The notes: a model not told the origin generated them from the sequence alone. A stretch of 64,000 nucleotides of DNA from Massilia sp. Leaf139 (GCF_001424165.1 NZ_LMOJ01000001.1:984943-1048942); one strand, 5' to 3'. Shown: positions 44,288 through 53,654, counted from the stretch's first letter. Numbers and translations are program-made.

Positions 44288-44983
44288 TCAGCGATTGTCG
44301 TCGCGCTCGTCGACTTCGCGCTGACCGGACGTGTGTTCCGGGATACGCGCGCGCGGCAGATGCCAGTCGTACTTGACGGCGACCATGCGCAGGCCGAAGC
44401 ACAGCAGCGCGCCGGCCACCGCGGTGGCCGTGGTCGGCAACTGCAGGGCGTCGCCGAGGACGACGACGCCGGCGCCGGCCAGCGCGGCAACGGCATAGAT
44501 GTCCGACCTGAACACGGCCGGCACGTTCGAGAGCAGCACGTCGCGGGCGATGCCGCCGCCGATGCCGGTCAACATGCCGAGCAGGGCGGCCATGCCGGGC
44601 GCGAGGCCGTAGACCAGCGCCTTCTGGGCGCCGGCCACGCAAAACAGGGCCAGGCCGACGGCGTCGAAGAACAGCACGGGCGAGCGCAGGCGGTTGATGA
44701 CGGGGTACCAGAAGAAGATGACGACGCCGGCCAGCATCGAGACGGCGAGGTAGCGCCAGTCGCTGATCGCGGCCGGCGGCGTGGCGCCGATCAGGAGGTC
44801 GCGCACGATACCGCCCGAGTTGGCGGCGACGAAGGACAGCACCAGCACCCCGAAGATGTCGAGGCGGCGGCGGGCGCCGGCGGTAGCGCCGCTGAGGGCG
44901 AAGACGAAGGTGCCGACCAGGTCGAGCGTGAGCACGAGGGTCTTCATGGCGGCGCCCATGTCGAGCGAGAGAACGTCAAACAC
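44288..44983 (-). CDS. TRIC-type cation channel family protein (UPF0126, YadS/YicG)
   Basis: The protein has 231 aa with seven hydrophobic segments in two repeated halves. Each half carries the family motif GGxxRD: GGIVRDLL (about 57-64) and GGIARDVL (about 143-150). Prokaryotic members form trimeric K+-permeable channels; some relatives are linked to glycine transport. The annotated start is GTG 44983 (AAAGG upstream); the in-frame ATGs at 44959 or 44947 would still keep the first membrane helix. It is a cytoplasmic-membrane protein. Confidence 0.9.
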   Translation of the reverse strand: MFDVLSLDMGAAMKTLVLTLDLVGTFVFALSGATAGARRRLDIFGVLVLSFVAANSGGIVRDLLIGATPPAAISDWRYLAVSMLAGVVIFFWYPVINRLRSPVLFFDAVGLALFCVAGAQKALVYGLAPGMAALLGMLTGIGGGIARDVLLSNVPAVFRSDIYAVAALAGAGVVVLGDALQLPTTATAVAGALLCFGLRMVAVKYDWHLPRARIPEHTSGQREVDERDDNR

Positions 44984-45522
44984 TGTGACTACCTTTGCTG
45001 GGGAACGGCTGCGGAACCCGCCATGATAGCGTGTCTGTACGGAGGAGGGAACCTTGGCGGTGGCGCGTTATTTTAGGTGGGTACAAGTGCCCACCTCACT
45101 TCCGCGCCACCGCCTGGGCGGGATCGCAAGATACAACAGGCGGCATACCTGGCGCCGAGGATCAGGTATGAAGGCGATCCACCAGGAGCATTGCGATGCC
45201 GGGAATGATTAGTTTCCTTGAGGGTGACATCGTTTGCCTTCCTTTCGAGTCGGAGTGGGGTGTTGGCTGGCGAGTGTATTTCCCATTGGAAATTGATCTC
45301 CGTGCAGACGCAAGAAATGTCCTTACTACGATTGACCGTTGTCGAGGGAAGCACCTGCGACACGGAAACGACACGCAAGGCCTGGATCAGGAGGTGGATC
45401 GCGCGCTCGCTGGCCTGAGGGCGATGCGGCAGGCCACGGGAGGAGGCATACCTTGTAAAGCCGTGCTCGCCGTTTCCCTCAGGCGGACTAGACTGGACAC
45501 CTCCTTATTTGATCGGCCTACC
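44984..45522. other. 539-bp region without a convincing gene, atypical composition
   Basis: The segment holds an inverted repeat (45075-45096) and, at about 45180-45380, a stretch with lower GC and unusual codon choice. Short open frames exist on both strands. The plus frame from 45196 is open into the downstream gene, but its translation resembles no family I know and uses codons unlike its neighbours. It could be the leader and promoter of the downstream gene or the remnant of a transferred gene. Confidence 0.5.
45075..45096. repeat. Palindromic intergenic repeat, copy 1 (GTGGGTAC-AA-GTGCCCAC)
   Basis: Arms AGGTGGGT and GCCCACCT flank a 6-nt centre. The core GTGGG(C/T)AC ... GTGCCCAC is shared with the repeat at 57798-57816, so this looks like a dispersed REP-like intergenic element. 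Confidence 0.6.
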
Positions 45523-46092
45523 ATGAACATCGTCTGCATCGCCTGGGGTTCGCTCCTGTGGAAACCCCACCCCCTGCGCCTGGCTTCCGGCTGGCATCCC
45601 GGCGGCCCGCGCCTGCCGCTCGAATTCGCGCGCGACAGCGACGACAGCGCCGAAGTGGCGCTGGTGCTGTGCGACGAGGCGAAGTTGATGCCGACCTACT
45701 GGGCTTATCTGGCGACGGGCGACCTCGATGCGGCGCGCGCGATGCTGGGTGCGCGCGAGAAGATTACGGCGGCACGGCCGGACTGGATCGGCAGCATTCC
45801 GGCGCGCGACGGCGCTGTCGAGGATGCCCGTATCAAGGACTGGCTGCGCGGGCGCGGTATCGATGCGGCCGTATGGACGGCGCTCCCCGCCAAGTTCGGC
45901 GGGAAAAACGGGCGGGTCGCCTCGGCCACGGAAGTCGTGGCCCGTCTTGACGGGCTCGACCCCGAACGCCGCGCCGCCGCCGAAGAATACGTGCGGCGCA
46001 CGCCGGCCCACATCGACACACCTTATCGGCGCCTGATCGAAGCGCGCCTGGGGTGGACGCCGCGGCGCGACGCGCATGTGACGTGCATGTGA
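45523..46092 (+). CDS. Gamma-glutamylcyclotransferase-like protein
   Basis: The protein has 189 aa from ATG 45523. It begins MNIVCIAWGSLLWKP, which corresponds to the YGSL glutamyl-binding motif at the start of gamma-glutamylcyclotransferase folds, here with Trp in place of Tyr. LPLEFARDS and the acidic ALVLCDEAKLM follow. The C-terminal third (EYVRRTPAHIDTPYRRLIEARLGW) is helical. The fold assignment rests on the N-terminal motif and length; the substrate is unknown. The frame is open 327 bp further upstream, but that part looks non-coding. Confidence 0.7.
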   Translation: MNIVCIAWGSLLWKPHPLRLASGWHPGGPRLPLEFARDSDDSAEVALVLCDEAKLMPTYWAYLATGDLDAARAMLGAREKITAARPDWIGSIPARDGAVEDARIKDWLRGRGIDAAVWTALPAKFGGKNGRVASATEVVARLDGLDPERRAAAEEYVRRTPAHIDTPYRRLIEARLGWTPRRDAHVTCM

Positions 46093-46114
46093 CGAGCGCG
46101 TAACGCCGGCCTGG

Positions 46115-46138
46115 AAAACGCCCCGGCGCTGCGGGGCG
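46115..46138 (-). terminator. Intrinsic terminator of the protease/PEP-CTERM operon
   Basis: On the minus strand a perfect 7-bp GC stem (CGCCCCG / CGGGGCG, 6-nt loop) is followed by TTTTCC. It lies 7 bp past the stop of the PEP-CTERM gene, in the convergent gap. Confidence 0.65.
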
Positions 46139-46144
46139 CGGATT

Positions 46145-46711
46145 TCAGGCCTGAGCGGACGGACGGCGGCGGCGCAGGGCCGCGGCGCCGGCCAGGCCGA
46201 TGCCGAACAGGGCCAGGCTGGCAGGCTCCGGAACGACGCCGACTTCGGCCGGCGCATCGAGCGTGACGGCGATGTCGCGCAGGCTGCTGTCGAGGAAGAG
46301 CAGATCCGAGAAACTCAGCGTCGAACTGCCGGCGCGCAGGGCTTCGAAGCGGAACTGCGCCAGGCTGCCGCTGCCGCTCGCGCCCGGAATCGCGCCCACC
46401 AGCGAGCCGTAGACGAAGGAGATCGTGCCCGCGCCGTTATCGACGAAACCGCCGAAGCTGTCGGTCGTGCCGGCCGTGCCGAGGAAGGCGCCTTCACCGT
46501 AGCCGATCGCGCGCAGCACGCTGGCATCGTAGTTCAGCGTGAACTGGTAGCCGTACAGGTCGGTCACATCGGCGATGCGCACGTCGACATCGACGCTCGA
46601 ACCGACGGTGGCCGGGTTCGGCGTTACTTCGGTCGACAGGGTCGGCACGGCCCAGGCCTGGGAACTGGCGGCGAGCAGGGCGGCGGCGATTACATTTTTC
46701 CACTTCGACAT
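46145..46711 (-). CDS. Cohesin-domain protein with PEP-CTERM sorting signal
   Basis: The protein has 188 aa from ATG 46711 (AAGGA upstream). A signal peptide (VIAAALLAASSQAWA) is followed by a cohesin-like beta-sandwich (about 22-150: VGSSVDVDVRIADVTDLYGYQFTLNYD, LRAIGYGEG, SLAQFRFEA). The chain ends with a PEP-CTERM signal (VPEPASLALFGIGLAGAAALRRRR), which exosortase/EpsH systems recognise for export to the surface or matrix. It lies 80 bp after a metalloprotease that ends in a dockerin, the natural partner of cohesins. I infer that it anchors the protease to the cell surface or to exopolysaccharide. Confidence 0.88.
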   Translation of the reverse strand: MSKWKNVIAAALLAASSQAWAVPTLSTEVTPNPATVGSSVDVDVRIADVTDLYGYQFTLNYDASVLRAIGYGEGAFLGTAGTTDSFGGFVDNGAGTISFVYGSLVGAIPGASGSGSLAQFRFEALRAGSSTLSFSDLLFLDSSLRDIAVTLDAPAEVGVVPEPASLALFGIGLAGAAALRRRRPSAQA

Positions 46712-46791
46712 TTGTTTGTCCTTGATAAACATGTGTTTGTCTGAAATTCGTTCATGCGTGCCGGCCGGTTCGTCCCCGGCCGGCACACCGT

Positions 46792-49700
46792 TCATGCGCA
46801 GCTCGTGCCCTTCGGCAGACGCTGGTTCACATAACTCACATCGCGCAGGTCGACGATGCCGTCGCCGTTGAGATCGGCTCGTGCATCGAAGCCGGCCTGG
46901 CCGCTGCGTTTGCCGAGCGAGGCTTTCACCAGCGCCAGGTCGGCGCAGTCGACGATGCCGTCGCCGTTGGCGTCGCCGCCGAGACGGATCGCGAAGTCGG
47001 CGTCGGACACGTCGAAGAACACGTTGCCGACCGCCTCCACCTTGATGCGCGCGGCCTGGGTGACGACCGCCGGCAGCTTGACGCTTGCGCTGCCGTTGTT
47101 CGGCACCGACTCGGCCAGCACGTACGGCCAGGTCTTGCCGCCGTCGGCCGAGAGGCTGATCTTCACGTTGGCGGTATCGACCGGCGCCACGTCCGTGTTG
47201 GCCACGCTCCAGGTCACGTTCTGGGTGGAGCCGGTGTCGAGCGTCGCCGGCGTGTTCAGCGCGGTCACGAGGAAGGGGCCGGCCAATGGCGCCAGCACCA
47301 GTTTCGTGGTGGCGCTGTTGACGCCGCCGCGGCCGTCGCGCGCAGTGAGCTTGAAGTTCAGCGCGGCCGGCGCGGCATTCACGTTGACCAGGCCGACGTA
47401 GGCGGCGGTCGGCAGGAACTCCGAGAAGCACTCGATCTGCGCGGGCGTCGGCGGCGTGCTCGCGGCCGGGCAAGCGCCGCTGCGCGCATTGGTGTTGTTC
47501 GCCAGGATCTGCGCCATGTCGGGGAAGACCCGGGTCGGATCGGCCGTCGTGTGGTTTTCGCCGGGCGAGTTGTATTCCAGCGTGTCAAGGCCGACGACGA
47601 CCGCGCGGGTGCCGAACTGGCGGAACAGCGGGCCATTGAGCTTGGTGTTGTTGACCAGGCCCGTGCCGGCGGCGCCGCCGCGGTCGTTCTGCTCCCACAT
47701 ATAGGTGAGCGGGTCCTCGTCGGGATCGAGCGCGCTGCCGGTCAGGGCAAAGGGCGTGCGCACCGGGATGGTGTAGCCGGCCGGTGCAGTGACGCTTGGC
47801 GCATTGTTCTCCATGGCCGAGACGGCGCCGCGGCGCGTGGTGGGGCCGCCGACGGCGATCTCGCCGACATAGCCGCTGCAGCCGCTGCAGTTCTCGAGCG
47901 TCAGCTGGGCGACGTTCGTGCCCGCCAGCGCGCCGCCGAAGGTCACCGTGAAGGCGGCGTCGCTGAGCGCCGAGACGGTCGCGATCGCGCCGGCCGGCCA
48001 GCCGGCCATGCCTTCGATCGCCGCCTTCACCCCCAGCGCGGTGTAGTTCGTGCCGCGCACGATCGGCGCCGACAGGGCGCCGTTCCAGGCGAGCTGGAAC
48101 TGGCGGCCATCGGTATTGAAGCCGGTGAGCGCGGCCACCTGCACTTCGTTGACGATGGTCTCCGCGGCGGAGGTATGGGCGACGATTTCGTCGAAGCTGC
48201 GCTGCGACCAGTACGGATCGCTGTGCGTCTGCAGGTTGTCGGTGCTGCAGATGCCGGCGTAGGCCATGATCGACGAACCACTGCCGATCTCCACCGAATT
48301 GGCCGCGCTGCGGTTGGTGCCGGCGCAGTTGGCGGTGACGCCGTTGAAGGTATGGTTGCCCGAGAACTGGTGGCCCAGCTCGTGCGCCACGTAGTCGACC
48401 GCGAAGAAGTCGCCGGTCGGGTAGGGCAGGCCGGTGCAGCCCTGCGCTTTCGCATTGCCGCCGACGACGCCGAGGCTGGCGATGCCGCCGCCATCGAGGC
48501 CGAGGGCGATGTGGCCGACGTCGAAGTTGCTGGCGCCCGCCAGCAGGCCGGCGACGATGCGGTTGCGCGACAGCAGGCTGCTGCCGCAGGTCGAGGCCTG
48601 GGCCGGGGTGTAGCAGGCGGCCGCGCCGCAGGGGCCGTTCGCGCCGGTCATCTGGGCGTCGGTGTCGAGATTGAGGGCATCGGTGGCGTCGATCAGCACC
48701 AGGCGGATCGCGGTCTCGTCCTCGTAGATCTGGGTGACGCGGTTGATCAGCGTGACCTTGGCCGCGGTGACGTTGGCGCCGCCGCCGAAATAGTTCGCGT
48801 AGCTCGGATCGGTCACCAGGGCCAGGCGGTAGGTGCGCAGTTGGCCGCCGGCCATCGCGTTCGCGGCCATGGCGGCGTCGACCACCTGGAAGGGCGCGGC
48901 GCTCGTTTGCCCGTTCGCGCTGGCGCTCACCTCGAAGGCGCCGGTGCGGCTGGCGCCTGCCGGCAGCATGACGGCGATCGCACCGTTCTTGTCGGCCGTG
49001 GCGCTGGCCGTGTGGAGCGCGGGCGTGTCGTCCGCGCCGCGCACGGACAGGCTGACGCTGGCGCCGGGTGCGAAGCCCGCGCCGCGCACTTCGACCGCGT
49101 CGCCCTGCTTGTAGAAGGAGCGCGACAGGCTCAGTTGCGCGTCGGGCGCCGCGCGTTCCACCAGCGGGCCGTGCTGGTTGATCAGGTCGGCGCGGCTGTA
49201 GCTGGCGTAGACGCTGGTGTCGTGCTGGTAGTAGGGGTCGACATACCAGCCGCCGTTCGGCGAGCGCACCGAGGCATGCAGGCCGAGCGGCGTGATGTCC
49301 ATGCGCAGGGTCGCAGCCGGATCGTCGATGCCGCGGCCCTTATAGGTCTTGATGCCGGGATGCTTGGCCGCCAGCCCTGGTTCCATGATCGAGGACTCGA
49401 CCAGCGTAAAGCGCTGGTAGCCGCCGTCCGGGTGCGGCAGGTCGACCGTCAGCGGACTGGCCATGGCGCGGCTGCTGCGTTCGGCCGGGGCGCCCGCCGT
49501 GAGCGACTGCATGCCGGCCAGGTCGAGCACGGCGCCGCGCGCACGGCGCAGCTTGAGGGCCGGCGTGCGCGCCGCGGCGCCCGCGGTGGCGGCCGTCGCC
49601 GCTTTCGCCGTCGGTGCGCCGGCGGCGTCGGCCGGCAAGGCGACATCCTGCCAGTGGGCTGCGGCGCGCTGGTTCGTCACCGGCGCGTGGACGGCGGCCG

Positions 49701-49827
49701 CCTGCGCCAGCGGCACGGCGCCGCACAGGGCGAGCGCCATGCAGAGCGCGAGGGTGCGGGGCTTGCCGGGGGAAGTACGCATCTGTTGCAACCCGCCGGA
49801 CGGCGGGGTCGAGGCTTTCTTGCTCAT
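46792..49827 (-). CDS. Secreted reprolysin-like zinc metalloprotease with C-terminal dockerin
   Basis: The protein has 1011 aa from ATG 49827 (AAAGGA upstream), with a signal peptide (LALCMALALCGAVPLAQA). A propeptide-like region is followed by the met-zincin catalytic domain. The zinc motif is HELGHQFSGNH (His482, Glu483, His486, His492), and a downstream Met turn, SSIMAYAGIC, is intact. PKD/fibronectin-like beta domains follow (about 690-945). The last 64 residues form a type I dockerin with two calcium loops, GDANGDGIVDCADL and ADLNGDGIVDLRDV. This is a secreted endopeptidase; the dockerin should bind the cohesin encoded next. The two genes are probably one operon with a terminator after the second. 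Confidence 0.92.
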   Translation of the reverse strand: MSKKASTPPSGGLQQMRTSPGKPRTLALCMALALCGAVPLAQAAAVHAPVTNQRAAAHWQDVALPADAAGAPTAKAATAATAGAAARTPALKLRRARGAVLDLAGMQSLTAGAPAERSSRAMASPLTVDLPHPDGGYQRFTLVESSIMEPGLAAKHPGIKTYKGRGIDDPAATLRMDITPLGLHASVRSPNGGWYVDPYYQHDTSVYASYSRADLINQHGPLVERAAPDAQLSLSRSFYKQGDAVEVRGAGFAPGASVSLSVRGADDTPALHTASATADKNGAIAVMLPAGASRTGAFEVSASANGQTSAAPFQVVDAAMAANAMAGGQLRTYRLALVTDPSYANYFGGGANVTAAKVTLINRVTQIYEDETAIRLVLIDATDALNLDTDAQMTGANGPCGAAACYTPAQASTCGSSLLSRNRIVAGLLAGASNFDVGHIALGLDGGGIASLGVVGGNAKAQGCTGLPYPTGDFFAVDYVAHELGHQFSGNHTFNGVTANCAGTNRSAANSVEIGSGSSIMAYAGICSTDNLQTHSDPYWSQRSFDEIVAHTSAAETIVNEVQVAALTGFNTDGRQFQLAWNGALSAPIVRGTNYTALGVKAAIEGMAGWPAGAIATVSALSDAAFTVTFGGALAGTNVAQLTLENCSGCSGYVGEIAVGGPTTRRGAVSAMENNAPSVTAPAGYTIPVRTPFALTGSALDPDEDPLTYMWEQNDRGGAAGTGLVNNTKLNGPLFRQFGTRAVVVGLDTLEYNSPGENHTTADPTRVFPDMAQILANNTNARSGACPAASTPPTPAQIECFSEFLPTAAYVGLVNVNAAPAALNFKLTARDGRGGVNSATTKLVLAPLAGPFLVTALNTPATLDTGSTQNVTWSVANTDVAPVDTANVKISLSADGGKTWPYVLAESVPNNGSASVKLPAVVTQAARIKVEAVGNVFFDVSDADFAIRLGGDANGDGIVDCADLALVKASLGKRSGQAGFDARADLNGDGIVDLRDVSYVNQRLPKGTSCA
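46795..46986 (-). other. Dockerin type I domain of the metalloprotease
   Basis: Two F-hand calcium-binding repeats (DxNxDGxVDxxDL pattern) are separated by about 22 residues. Both keep all acidic ligands, so the domain should fold and bind a cohesin. Confidence 0.85.
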
Positions 49828-50156
49828 GCAATATCCTTTACGATGGGTTCTGGATCCGATGGCTTCGTGCGTCTCATGCGGGCGCTGCCAGTTCGCAAGG
49901 AGTATGTCCCTCGTTCGATGCAAACAATGCAACAACGCTGGATCGATAATATTGCCGAAATTATATTTAACGCAAGAAATTAATTAATATTTCGCAAAGC
50001 GTCCCGGCGCGGTGCAAAAACGGTGCGGTTAGGGAATAGTGAGCCCGCTCCCGGTGCGGAGCGGGAGCGGGCGGGCACCGCGCGGGCGCGTGCGGGAAGG
50101 GAAGAGTGCGAGCGGCGTGGCCGCGGACGGCGCCACGCCTTGCGGTGATCAGGGAC
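49828..50156. promoter_or_regulatory. Promoter region of the dockerin protease and 3' region of zwf
   Basis: This is a 329-bp gap. Bases 49945-49995 are AT-rich and contain, on the minus strand, a perfect TATAAT at 49965-49960, which is a good -10 for the protease; no clear -35 sits 17 bp upstream. Bases 50044-50065 form an 8-bp hairpin (CCCGCTCC / GGAGCGGG) past the zwf stop, but without a U-tract. Confidence 0.45.
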
Positions 50157-51629
50157 TTATTCGACCCAGCTGAAGCCGTCGCGCGCGAGCAGCGCAAAGG
50201 CTTCCGGCGGCCCCCAGGAACCGGCCGCATACGCATGCGGCTTCTCGCCCAGGGTGGCCCAGCCGTCGATGATCGGATCGGCCCAAGACCATGCCGCTTC
50301 GAGTTCGTCGCGGCGCATGAAGTGGGTCAGGCGGCCGCGCACGACGTCGATCAGGAGCCGCTCGTAGGCTTCGGCGCGGCGCTGCTGGAAGGCCGACTGC
50401 AGGTCGAGGTTCAACGCGACCTGCTGCATCTGCATACCGCTGCCCGGCTCCTTGGCCATGATCTGCAGCTTGATCGCCTCTTCCGGCTGCAGCTCGATCA
50501 CCAGCCGGTTGGCGACGCCGCCGGGCGCGCCCGGGAACAGCGGGAAGGGCGGGTTGGCGAATTCGATGACGATCTTCGAAGAGCGGCGCGCCATGCGCTT
50601 GCCGGTACGCAGATAGAAGGGCACCTTCGACCAGCGCCAGGTGTCGATGTGGGCGCGCAGGGCGACGAAGGTCTCGGTGCTGGTGTCGGGCGGGACGTTC
50701 TTCTCCTCCAGGTAGCCCGGCACTTCCTGGTTGCCGCTGACGCCATGGCCGTACTGGCCGCGCACGGTGTCGCGCGCGATGTCGGCCAGGCCAAGGCGCC
50801 GCAGCGAACGCAGCACCTTCAGTTTTTCGTCGCGCACGGCGTCGGGCGCGAGCGAGGTCGGCGGCTCCATCGCCACGATGCACAGCAGTTGCAGCAGGTG
50901 GTTCTGCACCATGTCGCGCATGGCGCCGGTGCCGTCGTAGAAGCCGGCGCGGCTGCCCACGCCGACTTCCTCGGCCACCGTGATCTGCACGCTCGAGATG
51001 TTCGGCGCGCGCCAGATCGGCTCCAGGATCGAATTCCCGAAGCGCAGCACCATCAGGTTCTGCACGGTCTCCTTGCCGAGGTAATGGTCGATGCGGTAGA
51101 TCTGCGATTCGGCGAAGTGCTTGCCGACGGCTTCGTTGATCTCGATCGCCGAGGCGAGGTCGGTGCCCAGCGGCTTTTCCAGCACCACGCGCGCGTTGGC
51201 GTCGACCAGGCCGGAGCCAGCGAGCTTGTCGCAGATGGTGGTGAACAGCGCGGGCGCGGTCGACAGGTAGAACACGCGCTCGGCGCCCGGGCGCGAGGCC
51301 GCGGCCAGGCTGGAAAAGTCGGGCGCCGCCTGCACGTCGAGCATGACGTATTCGAGCAGCTGCAGGAAGCCGTCCCAGGTCTTGTCGTTGAAGTTCGCGG
51401 CGGCGATGAAGCCGCGCGAATGCGCTTCCACATGGGCCAGGTAGGCGTCGCGGTCGAGCTGCTGGCGGCCGGTGGAAAGGATGCGGGTCGAGGGCGGCAG
51501 GTTGCCGTGCAGGTAAGCCATGTACAGCGCCGGCAGGAGTTTGCGCATGGCCAGGTCGCCCATGCCGCCGAAGATGGTCATGTCGAGGGGGAGGGCGGAA
51601 TTGGCTGCGGGCGCGGTCGGTGGGGTCAT
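50157..51629 (-). CDS. zwf: Glucose-6-phosphate 1-dehydrogenase
   Basis: The 490-aa protein catalyses the first step of the oxidative pentose phosphate and Entner-Doudoroff pathways (glucose-6-phosphate to 6-phosphogluconolactone, NADP+). The nucleotide motif is FGGMGDLAMRKLLPALY, the substrate motif RIDHYLGKE is intact, and VLEKPLGTDLASA, FYDGTGAMRDMVQNHLLQLL and PFYLRTGKRM are all present. The start is ATG 51629 with AAAGG upstream. No pgl or edd gene is adjacent; the neighbour on the other side is a divergent acyl-CoA dehydrogenase. Confidence 0.96.
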   Translation of the reverse strand: MTPPTAPAANSALPLDMTIFGGMGDLAMRKLLPALYMAYLHGNLPPSTRILSTGRQQLDRDAYLAHVEAHSRGFIAAANFNDKTWDGFLQLLEYVMLDVQAAPDFSSLAAASRPGAERVFYLSTAPALFTTICDKLAGSGLVDANARVVLEKPLGTDLASAIEINEAVGKHFAESQIYRIDHYLGKETVQNLMVLRFGNSILEPIWRAPNISSVQITVAEEVGVGSRAGFYDGTGAMRDMVQNHLLQLLCIVAMEPPTSLAPDAVRDEKLKVLRSLRRLGLADIARDTVRGQYGHGVSGNQEVPGYLEEKNVPPDTSTETFVALRAHIDTWRWSKVPFYLRTGKRMARRSSKIVIEFANPPFPLFPGAPGGVANRLVIELQPEEAIKLQIMAKEPGSGMQMQQVALNLDLQSAFQQRRAEAYERLLIDVVRGRLTHFMRRDELEAAWSWADPIIDGWATLGEKPHAYAAGSWGPPEAFALLARDGFSWVE

Positions 51630-51824
51630 GGTTTCAACCTTTAGAATTTGTGATCGACGCTCGGCGGCAAAACGCGAGCGTGTTCGGGTGTCAAATACTA
51701 TAGCCTAGATCGCAAACCCGGATGGCACGGCGCGCGCCGGGCTGGCCCCAAGGCGGCGGCTTCGCGAGAATCCGCGGATCGGTTATCCTTGCAGTAGACC
51801 AAACGATAACAACGAGGGGACGCC

Positions 51825-53654
51825 ATGCAATCCACCATCCTGAACCGCCGCGACATCGATTTTCTGCTCTACGAATGGCTCGACGTCGAGTCCCTGACGC
51901 GCCGCGCGCGCTACGCCGACCATAGCCGCGAGACCTTCAGCGCGGCCGTGGACACGGCCGAGCAGATCGCGACCGACCTGTTCGCGCCGCATAACAAGAA
52001 GAGCGACGCCAACGAGCCGCACTTCGACGGCGAGCGCGTCGCCATGATCCCGGAAGTCAAGACGGCGCTCGACGCTTTCTGCGCGGCCGGCTTCATGGCG
52101 GCAGGCCAGGACTACGACTACGAGGGCATGCAGCTGCCGTACGTCGTTGACCGCGCCATCGCGGCGTACTTCACGGCCGCGAACGTGGCGACCTCCGCCT
52201 ACACCTTCCTCACGATGGGCAACGCCAACACGCTGCTCAAGACGGCGACGCCGCGCCAGGTCGAACGCTTCGTGCGGCCGCAGCTGGCCGGACGTTTTTT
52301 CGGCACCATGTGCCTGTCCGAGCCGCAGGCCGGCTCCAGCCTGTCCGACATCACGACCCGCGCCGAGCTTGACGCCGTCGACGGCCCCGAGGGCGAGCGC
52401 CAGTATCGCCTCACTGGCAACAAGATGTGGATCTCGGCCGGCGAACACGAACTGGCCGAGAACATCGTGCACCTGGTGCTGGCCAAGATCCCCGGCCCGG
52501 ACGGCAAGCTGATCCCCGGCGTGAAGGGCATCTCGCTGTTCATCGTGCCGAAGTACCTGGTCAACGAGGACGGCTCGCTCGGCGAGCGCAACGACATCGC
52601 GCTGGCGGGCCTGAATCACAAGATGGGCAACCGCGGCACCACCAACTGCCTGCTCAATTTTGGCGAGGGCAAGTTCAAGCCGGGCGGCCGCGCCGGCGCC
52701 ATCGGCTACCTGGTGGGCGAGCCGCACAAGGGCCTGGCCAACATGTTCCACATGATGAACGAGGCGCGCATCGGCGTCGGCCTGGGCGCCACCGTGCTCG
52801 GCGTGACCGGCTACCTGCACGCGCTCGACTATGCGCGCAACCGCCCTCAGGGGCGCCATCCGGCCGAGAAGGATCCGGCCAAGCCGCAGGTCGCGATCAT
52901 CGAGCACACCGATGTGCGCCGCATGCTGCTGGCCCAGAAGGCCTACACGGAAGGCGCGCTGGCGCTGATCCTGTACTGCGCGCGCCTGGTCGACGAGCAG
53001 CGCACGGGTGAATCGCCCGAGGCACAGACCCGCGCCGGCATGCTGCTCGATTTCCTCACGCCGATCGCCAAGTCCTGGCCGTCGCAGTGGTGCACCGAGG
53101 CCAACAGCCTGGCAATCCAGGTGCACGGCGGCTACGGCTACACGCGCGAATACAATGTCGAGCAGTTCTACCGCGACAACCGCCTGAACCCGATCCACGA
53201 AGGCACGCACGGCATCCACGGCCTCGACCTCCTGGGCCGCAAGGTGGCGATCCAGGGCGGCGCCCTGTTCAAGGCGGTGGGCGAGGAGGTCGCGGCCAGC
53301 ATCGCCCGTGCGCGCGCGCTCGACGACGCCGGCCTGGGCGCCTATGCCGGCCAGCTGGAGGCGCTCTGGGGGCGCATCGGCAAGGTGACGGCGACGCTGT
53401 ACGGCGCCGGCGACATGAACAAGACCCTGGCCAACGCCAGCCTGTATCTGGAGGCGGTGGGCCACGCGGTGATCGCCTGGATGTGGCTGGAGCAGGCAAT
53501 GGTGGCGCAAAAGGGTGCGGATGACTTCTATCGCGGCAAGCTGCAGGCCTGCCGCTACTTCTTCAACTGGGAACTGCCGAAGGCGGCCCAGCAGCTCGAC
53601 CTGCTGGAAACGGTCGACACGACCACGCTCGACATGCAGGACGCGTGGTTCTGA
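51825..53654 (+). CDS. Acyl-CoA dehydrogenase (long, C-terminally extended type)
   Basis: This 609-aa flavoprotein oxidises an acyl-CoA to the trans-2-enoyl-CoA and passes electrons to ETF. Visible motifs are FGTMCLSEPQAGSSLSDI, NKMWISAGEHE, the middle-domain KMGNRGTTNCLLNF and VHGGYGYTREYNVEQFYRDNRLNPIHEGTHGIHG, which carries the FAD contacts and catalytic Glu. An extra C-terminal helical domain of about 130 aa marks the long ACAD subfamily found in beta- and gammaproteobacteria. The ribosome-binding site GAGGGG is good. The next gene starts within its stop codon. Confidence 0.93.
   Translation: MQSTILNRRDIDFLLYEWLDVESLTRRARYADHSRETFSAAVDTAEQIATDLFAPHNKKSDANEPHFDGERVAMIPEVKTALDAFCAAGFMAAGQDYDYEGMQLPYVVDRAIAAYFTAANVATSAYTFLTMGNANTLLKTATPRQVERFVRPQLAGRFFGTMCLSEPQAGSSLSDITTRAELDAVDGPEGERQYRLTGNKMWISAGEHELAENIVHLVLAKIPGPDGKLIPGVKGISLFIVPKYLVNEDGSLGERNDIALAGLNHKMGNRGTTNCLLNFGEGKFKPGGRAGAIGYLVGEPHKGLANMFHMMNEARIGVGLGATVLGVTGYLHALDYARNRPQGRHPAEKDPAKPQVAIIEHTDVRRMLLAQKAYTEGALALILYCARLVDEQRTGESPEAQTRAGMLLDFLTPIAKSWPSQWCTEANSLAIQVHGGYGYTREYNVEQFYRDNRLNPIHEGTHGIHGLDLLGRKVAIQGGALFKAVGEEVAASIARARALDDAGLGAYAGQLEALWGRIGKVTATLYGAGDMNKTLANASLYLEAVGHAVIAWMWLEQAMVAQKGADDFYRGKLQACRYFFNWELPKAAQQLDLLETVDTTTLDMQDAWF

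Noticed and set aside
45196..45522. N-terminal extension of the gamma-glutamylcyclotransferase-like gene
   Set aside because: The fold's motif is at the first residues after ATG 45523. The extension has atypical codons and no homology I recognise.
50044..50065. Hairpin after zwf as an intrinsic terminator
   Set aside because: The stem is strong but there is no T-run on the zwf transcript side; it is noted only in the intergenic entry.
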